Below are positions 1 to 14,138 of a DNA stretch of 64,000 bases, one piece after another. The notes under the pieces are model-generated. The model searched no databases and was not told the origin of the DNA. It saw only the letters and a program-made list of their open reading frames with translations. This stretch comes from Mastigias papua. Its lineage: Eukaryota; Cnidaria; Scyphozoa; Rhizostomeae; Mastigiidae. How positions within the stretch are numbered: the stretch's first letter is position 1; every line of letters begins with the position of its first letter. The stretch is taken from contig OZ025270.1 of NCBI GenBank assembly GCA_964019165.1, forward strand, positions 17,080,659-17,144,658, written 5' to 3'. A program made the position numbers and the translations under genes.

Positions 1-969
1 GTAAGGCTATAGCCTTGGTAGTTTGCCCACAAATGACCAACATTGAAATTGATTGAGTTTGATTCAACAATGAAAAGTGATGAAAATGAGCAATTGTTGG
101 CCGAAAAGTAAGGCTATAGCCTTGGTAGTTTGCCCACAAATGACCAAAATTGAAATTGATTGAGTTTGATTGCAGATTGAAAAGTGATGAAAATGAGCGA
201 TTTTTGGCCGAAAAGTAAGGCTATAGCCTTGGTAGTTTGCCCACAAATGACCAAAATTGAAATTGATTGATTTTGATTGCAGATTGAAAAGAGATGAAAA
301 TGAGCAATTGTTGGCCGAAAAGTAAGGCTATAGCCATGGTAGTTTGCCCACAAATGACCAAAATTGAAATTGATTGATTTTGATTGCAGATTGAAAAGTG
401 ATGAAAATGAGCCATGTTTGGCCGAAAAGTAAGGCTATAGCCTTGGTAGTTTGCCCACAAATGACCAACATTGAAATTGATTGAGTTTGATTCAACAATG
501 AAAAGTGATGAAAATGAGCAATTGTTGGCCGAAAAGTAAGGCTATAGCCATGGTATTTTGCCCAAAAATGACCAAAGTTGAAATTGATTGATATTGATTG
601 AACATTGAAAAGTGATGAAAATGAGCCATGTTTGGCCGACAAGTAAGGCTATAGCCTTGGTAGTTTGCCCACAAATGACCAAAATTGAAATTGATTGAGT
701 TTGATTGCAGATTGAAAAGTGATGAAAATGAGCGATTTTTGGCCGAAAAGTAAGGCTATAGCCATGGTAGTTTGCCCACAAATGACCAAAATTGAAATTG
801 ATTGATTTTGATTGCAGATTGAAAAGTGATGAAAATGAGCCATGTTTGGCCGAAAAGTAAGGCTATAGCCTTGGTAGTTTGCCCACAAATGACCAAAATT
901 GAAATTGATTGACTTTGATTGCAGATTGAAAAGAGATGAAAATGAGCAATTGTTGGCCGAAAAGTAAGG

Positions 970-3900
970 CTATAGCCATGGTAGTTTGCCCACAAATGAC
1001 CAAAATTGAAATTGATTGATTTTGATTGCAGATTGAAAAGTGATGAAAATGAGCCATGTTTGGCCGAAAAGTAAGGCTATAGCCTTGGTAGTTTGCCCAC
1101 AAATGACCAACATTGAAATTGATTGAGTTTGATTCAACAATGAAAAGTGATGAAAATGAGCAATTGTTGGCCGAAAAGTAAGGCTATAGCCATGGTATTT
1201 TGCCCAAAAATGACCAAAGTTGAAATTGATTGATATTGATTGAACATTGAAAAGTGATGAAAATGAGCCATGTTTGGCCGAAAAGTAAGGCTATAACCTT
1301 GGTATTTTGCACACAAATGACCACAATTGAAATTGATTGATTTTGATTGAACATTGAACAGTTCTAAAACAGAGCCATTTGTGGGCAAAAAGTAAGGCTT
1401 TAGCCTTGGTGTTTTGCCCACAAATGACCACACTTGAAATTGATTGATTTTGATTGAACATTGAAAAGTGATGAAAATCAGCCATTTTTGGCCAAAAAGT
1501 AAGGCTATAGCCTTGGTAGTTTGCCCAAAAATGACCAAAATTGACATTGATTGAGTTTGATTGAACATTGAAAAGTGATGAAAAATGAGCAATCTTTGGC
1601 CAAAAGGTAAGGCTATAGCCTTTGTAGTTTGCCCACTAATGACCACAATTGACATTGATTGATTGTGATTAAACATTGAAAAGTGATGAAAATGAGGCAT
1701 TGTTGGCCGAAAAGTAAGGCTATAGCCTTGGTATTTTGCCCACAAATGACCAACATTGAAATTGATTGAGTTTGATTCAACAATGAAAAGAGATGAAAAT
1801 GAGCAATTTTTGGCCGAAAAGTAAGGCTATAGCCTTGGTAGTTTGCCCACTAATGACAACAATTGACATTGATTGAGTTTGATTGAACATTGAAAAGTGA
1901 TGAAAATGAGCCATGTTTGGCCAAAAAGTAAGGCTATAGCCTTGGTATTTTGCCCAAGAATGACCAATATTGAAATTGATTGATTTTGATTGAACATTGA
2001 AAAGTGATGAAAATGAGCCATTTTTGGCCAAAAAGTAAGGCTATAGCCTTGGTAGGTTGCCCAAAACTGACCAACATTGAAATTGATTGATTTTGATTGA
2101 ACATTGAAAAGTGATGAAAATGAGCGATTTTTGGCCGAAAAGTAAGGCTATATCCTTGGTAGTTTGCCCACAAATGACCAAAATTGAAATTGATTGAGTT
2201 TGATTGCAGATTGAAAAGTGATGAAAATGAGCGATTTTTGGCCAAAAAGTAAGGCTATAGCCTTGGTATTTTGGCCAAAAATGACCAAAATTGAAATTGA
2301 TTGAGTTTGATTGCAGATTGAAAAGTGATGAAAATGAGCCATGTTTGGCCGAAAAGTAAGGCTATAGCCTTGGTAGTTTGCCCACAAATGGCCAACATTG
2401 AAATTGATTGAGTTTGATTCAACAATGAAAAGTGATGAAAATGAGCAATTGTTGGCCGAAAAGTAAGGCTATAGCCATGGTATTTTGCCCAAAAATGACC
2501 AAAGTTGAAATTGATTGATATTGATTGAACATTGAAAAGTGATGAAAATGAGCCATGTTTGGCCGAAAAGTAAGGCTATAACCTTGGTATTTTGCACACA
2601 AATGACCACAATTGAAATTGATTGATTTTGATTGAACATTGAAAAGTGATGAAAATGAGCCATTTGTGGGCAAAAAGTAAGGCTATAGCCTTGGTAGTTT
2701 GCCCACAAATGACCAAAATTGACATTGATTGAGTTTGATTGAACATTGAAAAGTGATGAAAAATGAGCAATTTTTGGCCAAAAGGTAAGGCTATAGCCTT
2801 GGTAGTTTGCCCACTAATGACCACAATTGACATTGATTGATTTTGATTAAACATTGAAAAGTGATGAAAATGAGCCATTGTTGGCCGAAAAGTAAGGCTA
2901 TAGCCTTGGTATTTTGCCCACAAATGACCACAATTGACATTGATTGAGTTTGATTGCAGATTGAAAAGTGATGAAAATGAGCAATTTTTGGCCGAAAAGT
3001 AAGGCTATAGCCTTGGTATTTTGCCCAAAAATGACCAAAATTGAAATTGATTGATTTTGATTGCAGATTGAAAAGTGATGAAAATGAGCCATGTTTGGCC
3101 GACAAGTAAGGCTATAGCCTTGGTAGTTTGCCCACAAATGACCAAAATTGAAATTGATTGAGTTTGATTGCAGATTGAAAAGTGATGAAAATGAGCGATT
3201 TTTGGCCGAAAAGTAAGGCTATAGCCATGGTAGTTTGCCCACAAATGACCAAAATTGAAATTGATTGATTTTGATTGCAGATTGAAAAGTGATGAAAATG
3301 AGCCATGTTTGGCCGAAAAGTAAGGCTATAGCCTTGGTAGTTTGCCCACAAATGACCAACATTGAAATTGATTGAGTTTGATTCAACAATGAAAAGTGAT
3401 GAAAATGAGCAATTGTTGGCCGAAAAGTAAGGCTATAGCCATGGTATTTTGCCCAAAAATGACCAAAGTTGAAATTGATTGATATTGATTGAACATTGAA
3501 AAGTGATGAAAATGAGCCATGTTTGGCCGAAAAGTAAGGCTATAACCTTGGTATTTTGCACACAAATGACCACAATTGAAATTGATTGATTTTGATTGAA
3601 CATTGAACAGTTCTAAAACAGAGCCATTTGTGGGCAAAAAGTAAGGCTTTAGCCTTGGTGTTTTGCCCACAAATGACCACACTTGAAATTGATTGATTTT
3701 GATTGAACATTGAAAAGTGATGAAAATCAGCCATTTTTGGCCAAAAAGTAAGGCTATAGCCTTGGTAGTTTGCCCAAAAATGACCAAAATTGACATTGAT
3801 TGAGTTTGATTGAACATTGAAAAGTGATGAAAAATGAGCAATCTTTGGCCAAAAGGTAAGGCTATAGCCTTGGTAGTTTGCCCACTAATGACCACAATTG

Positions 3901-4129
3901 ACATTGATTGATTGTGATTAAACATTGAAAAGTGATGAAAATGAGGCATTGTTGGCCGAAAAGTAAGGCTATAGCCTTGGTATTTTGCCCACAAATGACC
4001 AACATTGAAATTGATTGAGTTTGATTCAACAATGAAAAGTGATGAAAATGAGCAATTTTTGGCCGAAAAGTAAGGCTATAGCCTTGGTAGTTTGCCCACT
4101 AATGACAACAATTGACATTGATTGATTGT
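970..4129. repeat. Duplicated ~0.9-kb satellite block, offset 2249 bp
   Basis: The stretch at about 970-1880 reappears almost base for base at about 3219-4129. The offset of 2249 bp is 21 units, two of them 108 bp. Only scattered single differences are visible, for example near 1621 against 3870. Part of the same block occurs a third time near 4.6-5.2 kb, shifted by 1178 bp (11 units). This points to segmental amplification of multi-unit blocks rather than single-unit slippage. Confidence 0.85.
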
Positions 4130-6901
4130 GATTAAACATTGAAAAGTGATGAAAATGAGGCATTGTTGGCCGAAAAGTAAGGCTATAGCCTTGGTATTTT
4201 GCCCACAAATGACCAACATTGAAATTGATTGAGTTTGATTCAACAATGAAAAGTGATGAAAATGAGCAATTTTTGGCCGAAAAGTAAGGCTATAGCCTTG
4301 GTATTTTGCCCAAAAATGACCAAAATTGAAAGTGATTGATTGTGATTGAACATTAAAAAGTGATGAAAATGAGCCATTTTTGGCCGAAAAGTAAGGCTAT
4401 AGCCTTGGTATCTTGGCCAAAATTGACCAAAATTGAAATTGATTGATTTTGATTGCAGATTGAAAAGTGATGAAAATGAGCAATTTTTGGCCGAAAAGTA
4501 AGGCTATAGCCTTGGTAGTTTGCCCACAAATGACCAAAATTGAAATTGATTGAGTTTGATTGCAGATTGAAAAGAGATGAAAATGAGCGATTTTTGGCCG
4601 AAAAGTAAGGCTATAGCCTTGGTAGTTTGCCCACAAATGGCCAACATTGAAATTGATTGATATTGATTGAACATTGAAAAGTGATGAAAATGAGCCATGT
4701 TTGGCCGAAAAGTAAGGCTATAACCTTGGTATTTTGCACTCAAATGACCACAATTGAAATTGATTGATTTTGATTGAACATTGAACAGTTCTAAAACAGA
4801 GCCATTTGTGGGCAAAAAGTAAGGCTTTAGCCTTGGTGTTTTGCCCACAAATGACCACACTTGAAATTGATTGATTTTGATTGAACATTGACAAGTGATG
4901 AAAATCAGCCATTTTTGGCCAAAAAGTAAGGCTATAGCCTTGGTAGTTTGCCCAAAAATGACCAAAATTGACATTGATTGAGTTTGATTGAACATTGAAA
5001 AGTGATGAAAAATGAGCAATTTTTGGCCAAAAGGTAAGGCTATAGCCTTGGTAGTTTGCCCACTAATGACCACGATTGACATTGATTGATTGTGATTAAA
5101 CATTGAAAAGTGATGAAAATGAGGCATTGTTGGCCGAAAAGTAAGGCTATAGCCTTGGTATTTTGCACACAAATGACCAACATTGAAATTGATTGAGTTT
5201 GATTCAACAATGAAAAGTGATGAAAATGAGCAATTTTTGGCCGAAAAGTAAGGCTATAGCCTTGGTAGTTTGCCCACTAATGACCACAATTGACATTGAT
5301 TGATTGTGATTAAACATTGAAAAGTGATGAAAATGAGGCATTGTTGGCCGAAAAGTAAGGCTATAGCCTTGGTATTTTGCCCACAAATGACCAACATTGA
5401 AATTGATTGAGTTTGATTCAACAATGAAAAGTGATGAAAATGAGCAATTTTTGGCCGAAAAGTAAGGCTATAGCCTTGGTATTTTGCCCAAAAATGACCA
5501 AAATTGAAATTGATTGATTTTGATTGAACATTAAAAAGTGATGAAAATGAGCCATTTTTGGCCGAAAAGTAAGGCTATAGCATTGGTATTTTGGCCAAAA
5601 ATGACCAAAATTGAAATGGATTGATTTTGATTGCAGATTGAAAAGTGATGAAAATGAGCCATGTTTGGCCGAAAAGTAAGGCTATAGCCTAGGTAGTTTG
5701 CCCACAAATGACCAAAATTGAAATTGATTGAGTTTGATTCAACAATCAAAAGTGATGAAAATGAGCAATTTTTGGCCGAAAAGTAAGGCTATAGCCTTGG
5801 TAGTTTGCCCACAAATGACCAAAATTGAAATTGATTGATTTTGATTGAACATTAAAAAGTGATGAAAATGAGCCATTTTTGGCCGAAAAGTAAGGCTATA
5901 GCCTTGGTATTTTGGCCAAAAATGACCAAAATTGAAATTGATTGAGTTTGATTGCAGATTGAAAAGTGATGAAAATGAGCCATGTTTGGCCGAAAAGTAA
6001 GGCTATAGCCTTGGTATATTGCCCACAAATGACCACAATTGAAATTGATTGATTTTGATTGAACATTGAAAGGTGATGAAAATGAGCAATTTTTGGCCGA
6101 AAAGTAAGGCTATAGCCTTGGTAGTTTGCCCACAAATGACCAAAATTGAAATTGATTGAGTTTGATTGCAGATTGAAAAGTGATGAAAATGAGCGATTTT
6201 TGGCCGAAAAGTAAGGCTATAGCCATGGTAGTTTGCCCACAAATGACCAAAATTGAAATTGATTGATTTTGATTGCAGATTGAAAAGTGATGAAAATGAG
6301 CCATGTTTGGCCGAAAAGTAAGGCTATAGCTTTGGTAGTTTGCCCACAAATGACAAAAATTGAAATTGATTGAGTTTGATTCAACAATGAAAAGTGATGA
6401 AAATGAGCAATTTTTGGCCGAAAAGTAAGGCTATAGCCTTGGTAGTTTGCCCACAAATGACCAAAATTGAAATTGATTGAGTTTGATTGCAGATTGAAAA
6501 ATGATGAAAATGAGCGATTTTTGGCCGAAAAGTAAGGCTATAGCCATGGTAGTTTGCCCACAAATGACCAAAATTGAAATTGATTGATTTTGATTGCAGA
6601 TTGAAAAGTGATGAAAATGAGCCATTTTAGGCCGAAAAGTAAGGCTATAGCCTTGGTAGTTTGCCCACAAATGGCCAACATTGAAATTGATTGAGTTTGA
6701 TTCAACAATGAAAAGTGATGAAAATGAGCAATTGTTGGCCGAAAAGTAAGGCTATAACCTTGGTATTTTGCACACAAATGACCACAATTGAAATTGATTG
6801 ATTTTGATTGCAGATTGAAAAGTGATGAAAATGAGCGATTTTTGGCCGAAAAGTAAGGCTATAGCCTTGGTAGTTTGCCCACAAATGGCCAACATTGAAA
6901 T

Positions 6902-8480
6902 TGATTGATTTTGATTGAACATTGAACAGTTCTAAAACAGAGCCATTTGTGGGCGAAAAGTAAGGCTTTGGCCTTGGTGTTTTGCCCACAAATGACCAAA
7001 GTTGAATTTGATTGATTTTGATTGAACATTTAACAGTTCTAAAACAGAGCCATTTGTGGGCGAAAAGTAAGGCATTAGCCTTGGTGTTTTGCCCACAAAT
7101 GACCAAAGTTGAAATTGATTGATTTTGATTGAACATTGAACAGTTCTAAAACAGAGCCATTTGTGGGCGAAAAGTAAGGCTTTAGCCTTGGTGTTTTGCC
7201 CACAAATGACCAAAATTGAAATTGATTGATTTTGATTGCAGATTGAAAAGTGATGAAAATGAGCCATGTTTGGCCGAAAAGTAAGGCTATAACCTTGGTA
7301 TTTTGCACACAAATGACCACAATTGAAATTGATTGATTTTGATTGAACATTGAACAGTTCTAAAACAGAGCCATTTGTGGGCAAAAAGTAAGGCTTTAGC
7401 CTTGGTGTTTTGCCCACAAATGACCACACTTGAAATTGATTGATTTTGATTGAACATTGAAAAGTTATGAAAATCAGCCATTTTTGGCCAAAAAGTAAGG
7501 CTATAGCCTTGGTAGTTTGCCCAAAAATGACCAAACTTGACATTGATTGAGTTTGATTGAACATTGAAAAGTGATGAAAAATGAGCAATTTTTGGCCAAA
7601 AGGTAAGGCTATAGCCTTGGTAGTTTGCCCACTAATGACCACAATTGACATTGATTGATTTTGATTAAACATTGAAAAGTGATGAAAATGAGGCATTGTT
7701 GGCCGAAAAGTAAGGCTATAGCCTTGGTATTTTGCCCACAAATGACCACAATTGAAATTGATTGAGTTTGATTCAACAATGAAAAGTGATGAAAATGAGC
7801 AATTTTTGGCCGAAAAGTAAGGCTATAGCCTTGGTATTTTGCCCAAAAATGACCAAAATTGAAATTGATTGATTTTGATTGAACATTGAAAAGTGATGAA
7901 AATGAGCCATTTTAGGCCGAAAAGTAAGGCTATAGCCTTGGTATTTTGGCCAAACATGACCAAAATTGAAATTGATTGATTTTGATTGCAGATTGAAAAG
8001 TGATGAAAATGAGCCATGTTTGGCCGAAAAGTAAGGCTATAGCCTAGGTAGTTTGCCCACAAATGACCAACATTGAAATTGATTGAGTTTGATTCAACAA
8101 TGAAAAGTGATGAAAATGAGCAATTTTTGGCCGAAAAGTAAGGCTATAGCCTTGGTAGTTTGCCCACAAATGGCCAACATTGAAATTGATTGATTTTGAT
8201 TGAACATTGAACAGTTCTAAAACAGAGCCATTTGTGGGCGAAAAGTAAGGCTTTAGCCTTGGTGTTTTGCCCACAAATGACCAAAGTTGAAATTGATTGA
8301 TTTTGATTGAACATTGAACAGTTCTAAAACAGAGCCATTTGTGGGCGAAAAGTAAGGCTTTAGCCTTGGTGTTTTGCCCACAAATGACCAAAGTTGAAAT
8401 TGATTGATTTTGATTGAACATTGAACAGTTCTAAAACAGAGCCATTTGTGGGCGAAAAGTAAGGCTTTAGCCTTGGTGTT
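6902..8480. repeat. Clusters of a divergent satellite subtype (TTCTAAAACAGAGCC)
   Basis: Three successive units at about 6902-7200 and three at about 8180-8480 carry ACAGTTCTAAAACAGAGCC and ATTTGTGGGC in place of the usual AAAAGTGATGAAAATGAGCC and TTTTTGGCC. In the same units the core reads GGCTTTAGCC or similar, so the palindrome has lost its centre. Elsewhere this subtype occurs singly, for example near 1350, 3600, 4780, 9390, 10570, 12170, 21490, 25545, 29705 and 30130. It is a discrete variant inherited as a block. Confidence 0.85.
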
Positions 8481-9354
8481 TTGCCCACAAATGACCAAAA
8501 TTGAAATTGATTGATTTTGATTGCAGATTGAAAAGTGATGAAAATGAGCCATTTTTGGCCGAAAAGTAATGCTATAGCCTTGGTAGTTTGCCCACAAATG
8601 GCCAACATTGAAATTGATTGATATTGATTGAACATTGAAAAGTGATGAAAATGAGCGATTTTTGGCCGAAAAGTAAGGCTATAGCCTTGGTAGTTTGCCC
8701 ACAAATGACCAAAATTGAAATTGATTGATTTTGATTGCAGATTGATAAGTGATGAAAATGAGCCATTTTTGGCCGAAAAGTAAGGCTATAGCCTTGGTAG
8801 CTTGCCCACAAATGGCCAACATTGAAATTGATTGAGTTTGATTCAACAATGAAAAGTGATGAAAATGAGCAATTTTTGGCCGAAAAGTAAGGCTATAGCC
8901 TTGGTAGTTTGCCCACAAATGACCAAAATTGAAATTGATTGAGTTTGATTGCAGATTGAAAAGTGATGAAAATGAGCGATTTTTGGCCGAAAAGTAAGGC
9001 TATAGCCTTGGTAGTTTGCCCACAAATGACCAAAATTGAAATTGATTGATTTTGATTGCAGATTGATAAGTGATGAAAATGAGCCATTTTTGGCCGAAAA
9101 GTAAGGCTATAGCCTTGGTAGTTTGCCCACAAATGGCCAACATTGAAATTGATTGAGTTTGATTCAACAATGAAAAGTGATGAAAATGAGCAATTGTTGG
9201 CCGAAAAGTAAGGCTATAGCCATGGTATTTTGCCCAAAAATGACCAAAGTTGAAATTGATTGATATTGATTGAACATTGAAAAGTGATGAAAATGAGCCA
9301 TGTTTGGCCGAAAAGTAAGGCTATAACCTTGGTATTTTGCACACAAATGACCAC

Positions 9355-12300
9355 AATTGAAATTGATTGATTTTGATTGAACATTGAACAGTTCTAAAAC
9401 AGAGCCATTTGTGGGCAAAAAGTAAGGCTTTAGCCTTGGTGTTTTGGCCACAAATGACCACACTTGAAATTGATTGATTTTGATTGAACATTGAAAAGTG
9501 ATGAAAATGAGCCATTTGTGGGAAAAAAGTAAGGCTATAGCCTTGGTAGTTTGCCCAAAATGACCAAAATTGACATTGATTGAGTTTGATTGAACATTGA
9601 AAAGTGATGAAAAATGAGCAATTTTTGGCCAAAAGGTAAGGCTATAGCCTTGGTAGTTTGCCCACTAATGACCGCAATTGACATTGATTGATTTTGATTA
9701 AACATTGAAAAGTGATGAAAATGAGCCATTGTTGGCCGAAAAGTAAGGCTATAGCCTTGGTATTTTGCCCACAAATGACCACAATTGACATTGATTGAGT
9801 TTGATTGCAGATTGAAAAGTGATGAAAATGAGCCATTTTTGGCCGAAAAGTAAGGCTATAGCCTTGGTATTTTGGCCAAAAATGACCAAAATTGAAATTG
9901 ATTGATTTTGATTGCAGATTGAAAAGTGATGAAAATGAGCCATGTTTGGCCGAAAAGTAAGGCTATAGCCTTGGTAGTTTGCCCACAAATGACCAACATT
10001 GAAATTGATTGAGTTTGATTCAACAATGAAAAGTGATGAAAATGAGCAATTTTTGGCCGAAAAGTAAGGCTATAGCCTTGGTAGTTTGCCCACAAATGAC
10101 CAAAATTGAAAGTGATTGAGTTTGATTGCAGATTGAAAAGTGATGAAAATGAGCGATTTTTGGCCGAAAAGTAAGGCTATAGCCTTGGTAGTTTGCCCAC
10201 AAATGACCAAAATTGAAATTGATTGATTTTGATTGCAGATTGAAAAGTGATGAAAATGAGCCATGTTTGGCCGAAAAGTAAGGCTATAGCCTTGGTAGTT
10301 TGCCCACAAATGACCAACATTGAAATTGATTGAGTTTGATTCAACAATGAAAAGTGATGAAAATGAGCAATTGTTGGCCGAAAAGTAAGGCTATAGCCAT
10401 GGTATTTTGCCCAAAAATGATCAAAGTTGAAATTGATTGATATTGATTGAACATTGAAAAGTGATGAAAATGAGCCATGTTTGGCCGAAAAGTAAGGCTA
10501 TAACCTTGGTATTTTGCACACAAATGACCACAATTGAAATTGATTGATTTTGATTGAACATTGAACAGTTCTAAAACAGAGCCAGTTGTGGGCAAAAAGT
10601 AAGGCTTTAGCCTTGGTGTTTTGGCCACAAATGACCACACTTGAAATTGATTGATTTTGATTGAACATTGAAAAGTGATGAAAATGAGCCATTTTTGGCC
10701 AAAAAGTAAGGCTATAGCCTTGGTATTTTGCCCACAAATGACCAACATTGAAATTGATTGAGTTTGATTCAACAATGAAAAGTGATGAAAATCAGCAATT
10801 TTTGGCCGAAAAGTAAGGCTATAGCCTTGGTAGGTTGCCCACAAATGACCAAAATTGAAAGTGATTGAGGTTGATTGAACATTGAAAAGTGATGAACATG
10901 AGGCATTTTTGGCCAAAAAGTAAGGCTATAGCCTGGTAGTTTGCCCACAAATGACCAAAATTGAAATTGATTGATTTTGATTGAACATTGAACAGTTCTA
11001 AAACAGAGCCATTTGTGGGCAAAAAGTAAGGCTTTAGCCTTGGTGTTTTGGCCACAAATGACCACACTTGAAATTGATTGATTTTGATTGAACATTGAAA
11101 AGTGATGAAAATGAGCCATTTGTGGGAAAAAAGTAAGGCTATAGCCTTGGTAGTTTGCCCAAAATGACCAAAATTGACATTGATTGAGTTTGATTGAACA
11201 TTGAAAAGTGATGAAAAATGAGCAATTTTTGGCCAAAAGGTAAGGCTATAGCCTTGGTAGTTTGCCCACTAATGACCACAATTGACATTGATTGATTTTG
11301 ATTAAACATTGAAAAGTGATGAAAATGAGCCATTGTTGGCCGAAAAGTAAGGCTATAGCCTTGGTATTTTGCCCACAAATGACCACAATTGACATTGATT
11401 GAGTTTGATTGCAGATTGAAAAGTGATGAAAATGAGCAATTTTTGGCCGAAAAGTAAGGCTATAGCCTTGGTATTTTGGCCAAAAATGACCAAAATTGAA
11501 ATTGATTGATTTTGATTGCAGATTGAAAAGTGATGAAAATGAGCCATGTTTGGCCGAAAAGTAAGGCTATAGCCTTGGTAGTTTGCCCACAAATGACCAA
11601 CATTGAAATTGATTGAGTTTGATTCAACAATGAAAAGTGATGAAAATGAGCAATTTTTGGCCGAAAAGTAAGGCTATAGCCTTGGTAGTTTGCCCACAAA
11701 TGACCAAAATTGAAAGTGATTGAGTTTGATTGCAGATTGAAAAGTGATGAAAATGAGCGATTTTTGGCCGAAAAGTAAGGCTATAGCCTTGGTAGTTTGC
11801 CCACAAATGACCAAAATTGAAATTGATTGATTTTGATTGCAGATTGAAAAGTGATGAAAATGAGCCATGTTTGGCCGAAAAGTAAGGCTATAGCCTTGGT
11901 AGTTTGCCCACAAATGACCAACATTGAAATTGATTGAGTTTGATTCAACAATGAAAAGTGATGAAAATGAGCAATTGTTGGCCGAAAAGTAAGGCTATAG
12001 CCATGGTATTTTGCCCAAAAATGACCAAAGTTCAAATTGATTGATATTGATTGAACATTGAAAAGTGATGAAAATGAGCCATGTTTGGCCGAAAAGTAAG
12101 GCTATAACCTTGGTATTTTGCACACAAATGACCACAATTGAAATTGATTGATTTTGATTGAACATTGAACAGTTCTAAAACAGAGCCATTTGTGGGCAAA
12201 AAGTAAGGCTTTAGCCTTGGTGTTTTGGCCACAAATGACCACACTTGAAATTGATTGATATTGATTGAACATTGAAAAGTGATGAAAATGAGCCATTTTT

Positions 12301-12594
12301 GGCCAAAAAGTAAGGCTATAGCCTTGGTATTTTGCCCACAAATGACCAACATTGAAATTGATTGAGTTTGATTCAACAATGAAAAGTGATGAAAATCAGC
12401 AATTTTTGGCCGAAAAGTAAGGCTATAGCCTTGGTAGGTTGCCCACAAATGACCAAAATTGAAAGTGATTGAGGTTGATTGAACATTGAAAAGTGATGAA
12501 CATGAGGCATTTTTGGCCAAAAAGTAAGGCTATAGCCTGGTAGTTTGCCCACAAATGACCAAAATTGAAATTGATTGATTTTGATTGAACATTG
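9355..12594. repeat. Tandem higher-order duplication, 1604 bp (15 units)
   Basis: The block 9355-10990 recurs directly at 10959-12594, offset 1604 bp, which is 15 units minus one base. Rare variants repeat at the same offset: the shortened GCCCAAAATGACC at about 9553 and 11157, the shortened GCCTGGTAG near 10933 and 12537, and the divergent TTCTAAAAC unit. The two copies are adjacent and direct, so this is a higher-order repeat in the sense used for centromeric satellites. Confidence 0.9.
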
Positions 12595-14138
12595 AAAAGT
12601 GATGAAAATGAGCCATGTTTGGCCAAAAAGTAAGGCTATAGGCTTGGTATTTTGCCGAAAAATGACCAAAATTGAAATTGATTGATTTTGATTGAACATT
12701 GAAAAGTGATGAAAATGAGCCATTTTTGGCCAAAAAGTAAGGGTATAGCCTTGGTATTTTGCCCAAAAATGACCAAAAATGAAATTGATTGATTTTGATT
12801 GAACATTGAAAAGTGATGAAAATGAGCCATTTTTGGCCAAAAAGTAAGGCTATAGCCTTGGTATTTTGCCCAAAAATGACCAAAAATGAAATTGAGTGAT
12901 TTTGATTTAACATTGAAAGGTGATGAAAATGAGCCATGTCTGGCCAAAAAGTAAGGCTATAGCCTTGGTAGTTTGCCCAAAAATGACCAATATTGAAATT
13001 GATTGAGTTTGATTGAACATTGAAAAGTGATGAAAAATGAGCAATTTTTGGCCAAAAAGTAAGGCTATAGCCTTGGTAGGTTGCCCAAAAATGACCAAAA
13101 TTGAAATTGATTGAGTTTGATTGAACATTGAAAAGTGATGAAAATTAGCAATTTTTGGCCGAAAAGTAATGCTATAGCCGTGGTATTTTGCCCACAAATG
13201 ACCACAATTGAAATTGATTGATTGTGATTGAACATTGAAAAGTGATGAAAATGAGCCATTGTTGGCCGAAAAGTAAGGCTATAGCCTTGGTATTTATCCC
13301 AAGAATGACCACAATTGAAATTGATTGATTTTGATTGAACATTGAAAAGTGATGAAAATGAGGCATTTTTGGCCGAAAAGTAAGGCTATAGCCTTGGTAT
13401 TTTGCCCAAAAATGACCAAAAATGAAATTGATTGATTTTGATTTAACATTGAAAGGTGATGAAAATGAGCCATGTCTGGCCAAAAAGTAAGGCTATAGCC
13501 TTGGTAGGTTGCCCAAAAATGACCAAAATTGAAATTGATTGAGTTTGATTGAACATTGAAAAGTGATGAAAATGAGCCATGTTTGGCCAAAAAGTAAGGC
13601 TATAGCCTTGGTATTTTGCCCAAGAATGACCAATATTGAAATCGATTGATTTTGATTTAACATTGAAAAGTGATGAAAATGAGCCATGTTTGGCCAAAAA
13701 GTAAGGCTATAGCCTTGGTATTTTGCCCAAGAATGACCAATATTGAAATCGATTGATTTTGATTGAACATTGAAAAGTGATGAAAATGAGCCATTTTTGG
13801 CCAAAAAGTAAGGCTATAGCCTTGGTAGGTTGCCCAAAAATGACCAAAATTGAAATTGATTGAGTTTGATTGAACATTGAAAAGTGATGAAAATGAGCCA
13901 TTTTTGGCCAAAAAGTAAGGCTATAGCCTTGGTAGGTTGCCCAAAAATGACCAAAATTGAAATTGATTGAGTTTGATTGAACATTGAAAAGTGATGAAAA
14001 TGAGGCATTTTTGGCCAAAAAGTAAGGCTATAGCCTTGGTAGGTTGCCCAAAAATGACCAAAATTGACATTGATTGAGTTTGATTGAACATTGAAAAGTG
14101 ATGAAAATTAGCAATTTTTGGCCAAAAAGTAAGGCTAT

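Larger units (their letters stand above)
1..14138. repeat. 107-bp satellite array, left block (~132 copies)
   Basis: Uninterrupted head-to-tail array of a 107-bp unit; the first full unit is 1-107 and the next begins at 108. Units run from GTAAGGCTATAGCCTTGG through a TTGATTGATTTTGATTG stretch and GAAAAGTGATGAAAATGAG to TTTTTGGCCGAAAA. Each typical unit contains the perfect palindrome AAGGCTATAGCCTT. Unit subtypes are visible: one with TTGCAGATTGAAAAG, one with TTCAACAATGAAAAG, one with TTGAACATTGAAAAG, and one in which the 3' third reads TTCTAAAACAGAGCCATTTG. Some units are 108 bp (extra A in GAAAAATGAG) or 106 bp. The array starts before the window. The plus strand is dense in TGA; the minus strand has few stops, so long open stretches there are a by-product of composition and not evidence of genes. 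Confidence 0.98.

Noticed and set aside
1..14138. CRISPR-like array of regular repeats
   Set aside because: There are no unique spacers; the whole unit repeats, and the context is animal nuclear DNA.
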